Assembly (NCBI GenBank): GCA_020431745.1
Contig: JAGQHR010000213.1
Coordinates: 1 to 6,250, forward strand
Origin: Candidatus Eiseniibacteriota bacterium
GTDB lineage: Bacteria > Eisenbacteria > RBG-16-71-46 > CAIMUX01
Length of the DNA stretch: 6,250 nt
Direction: 5' to 3'
Part shown: piece by piece, positions 5,512-6,250 of the stretch
How positions within the stretch are numbered: the stretch's first letter is position 1
Layout of the letters: every line of letters begins with the position of its first letter
The notes under the pieces: generated by a model
What the model was told of the DNA's origin: nothing
Database searches by the model: none
Seen by the model: only the letters and a program-made list of their open reading frames with translations
Position numbers and translations under genes: made by a program

Positions 5512-5951
5512 CTCCGGTAGCCACCGGCTCGGGATCATGGTTGGAACCCAAGGCCAGGTTCGATGCATGGACTTCCAGATCAGCCCTGACCTGCCAGTGC
5601 CCGTTGCCGGTGCGTGCTGCTTCCCGGACGGGCAAGACAGACAGACAGGGGAGCAGGTAGCCCTGAGGACCTATCGGAAACGGGTCAAGGAGAGACGAGC
5701 GCGAATCCCTAGAGAGACATTGAGTTAGGCCGGCGTTTTCCCTCCGACCACGAGTCTATCCCAGGGAAGTTCCTGTCCCCGACCCGTAGGTAGGAGTCGT
5801 CGGAAATGAAGTTCTCCCTCCAACGGAAAGTTGAAGTCGAATCCTCCCCCAGAATACCGTCATGGAGGGTGTTACCTACAAAACTGCGTCGGCGTGCGGT
5901 CCCCGGACTCCACCGGAGTCGGCGCTTCCGGCACGGCCAAGGGAGACGACC
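5512..5951. other. Intergenic region between the ATPase and FG-GAP genes
   Basis: This 440-base gap has no convincing gene. A 5-bp stem CCGGT / ACCGG (5514-5527) follows directly after the ATPase stop but lacks a T-run. A 14-base AGAC tandem repeat lies at 5635-5648. The frame from ATG 5537 to the stop at 5726-5728 could encode 63 residues with a basic tail (RTYRKRVKERR), but it has no good ribosome site, uses AGA/ACA/GTA codons unlike the neighbours, and is the open tail of a frame that overlaps the ATPase. TTGAAG (5831-5836) and TACCGT (5855-5860), 18 bases apart, are at best a weak promoter for the next gene. Confidence 0.5.
5906..5920 (+). repeat. Hairpin in the presumed leader of the FG-GAP gene
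   Basis: GACTCC (5906-5911) and GGAGTC (5915-5920) pair perfectly round an ACC loop, ending 18 bases before the ribosome site AAGGGAG (5939-5945). It could influence translation of the downstream gene, or be a chance GC-rich palindrome. Confidence 0.25.
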
Positions 5952-6250
5952 GTGCCTCAGACCCGCGCCCAACATCGCTCGGCGATTCAAACATCCCTCA
6001 CGTCGGCATCCCGATCCAATCTGGCACTCGCGCTGGCGATTTGCGCCTCGCTCTGGGCCGCGGAGCCCTCGTCGGCCCAGTTCGTCGACATCGGCGCCGG
6101 CCTGGAGGACCTCTCCGGCGTACACGCGGCCTGGGGAGACTACGACAACGACGGCGATCTCGACGTCCTGACCACGGGAGTGAATGAGTCCGAGCTGCCC
6201 GTCTCGCATCTCTATCGAAACGACGGCGGATCGTTCGTGGACGTCGGCGC
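5952..6250 (+). CDS. Secreted FG-GAP/VCBS-type repeat protein, N-terminal part, cut by the window edge
   Basis: The first 99 codons of an exported repeat protein that runs past the right edge. GTG 5952 is preferred because AAGGGAG (5939-5945) lies six bases upstream and a standard Sec signal follows: basic/polar residues 1-22, hydrophobic LALALAICASLW (24-35), likely cleavage after SSA (40-42). An in-frame ATG at 5862 has no ribosome site and would give an overlong leader. The mature protein opens with FVDIGAGL (44-51), then WGDYDNDGDLDVL (61-73), the Asp-rich calcium-binding loop of FG-GAP/VCBS repeats, then HLYRNDGGSF (86-95). FVDVG (95-99) starts the next unit, so the repeat period is 51 residues. 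Such repeats form beta-propeller blades in adhesins and other extracellular proteins. A sorting signal would be at the unseen C terminus. Function and partners are unknown. Confidence 0.85.
   Translation, partial: MPQTRAQHRSAIQTSLTSASRSNLALALAICASLWAAEPSSAQFVDIGAGLEDLSGVHAAWGDYDNDGDLDVLTTGVNESELPVSHLYRNDGGSFVDVG

Noticed and set aside
5551..5580. GGTTCGATGC resembling a tRNA T-loop
   Set aside because: The arm has a mismatch, and no matching acceptor stem, anticodon arm or D-arm is found upstream.
5905..5917. 13-base match GGACTCCACCGGA to 2022-2034
   Set aside because: The match does not extend, and one copy encodes the region just after the lipobox of the large lipoprotein, so chance is the simplest explanation.

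Overview
The window is GC-rich bacterial chromosomal DNA (roughly two thirds G+C by eye). It carries five protein genes, two of them cut by the window edges: a Hanks-type Ser/Thr protein kinase, two lipoproteins, an AAA_14/DUF4143 ATPase and a secreted FG-GAP/VCBS-type repeat protein. This mix of eukaryote-like kinase, lipoproteins with tandem Ig-like domains and Asp-rich FG-GAP proteins suggests an uncultured GC-rich lineage of the FCB/Gemmatimonadota type (for example Eisenbacteria- or Krumholzibacteria-like), or less likely a myxococcal or planctomycetal genome. That placement is inference from protein style; no rRNA or other marker gene is present.

Layout. Bases 1-468 (minus) hold the N-terminal 156 codons of the kinase, with a plausible promoter just upstream. 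Bases 657-1460 (minus) encode a 267-residue lipoprotein of unknown function. Bases 1461-1914 are a divergent regulatory region with a possible promoter and twin TGCGCGCA palindromes. Bases 1915-4044 (plus) encode a 709-residue lipoprotein with three Ig/Fn3-like segments and a C-terminal amidotransferase-like fold. Bases 4045-4380 are a non-coding gap with several inverted repeats, one terminator-like, and a good sigma70-type promoter that abuts the next start codon. Bases 4381-5511 (plus) encode the ATPase. Bases 5512-5951 are mostly featureless. Bases 5952-6250 (plus) begin the FG-GAP protein, which runs off the right edge.

The genes do not form one operon. The kinase and small lipoprotein both point left but are separated by 188 bases and GC-rich hairpins. 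The plus-strand genes are 336 and 440 bases apart and each probably has its own promoter. Three of the five products are exported, so the region looks like accessory envelope and signalling genes with an ATPase gene of a mobile-looking family set among them. No rRNA, tRNA, CRISPR array, transposase or phage gene was found. The most notable signals are the apparently leaderless ATPase gene, the architecture of the 709-residue lipoprotein, and phased or twin repeats at two candidate promoters.
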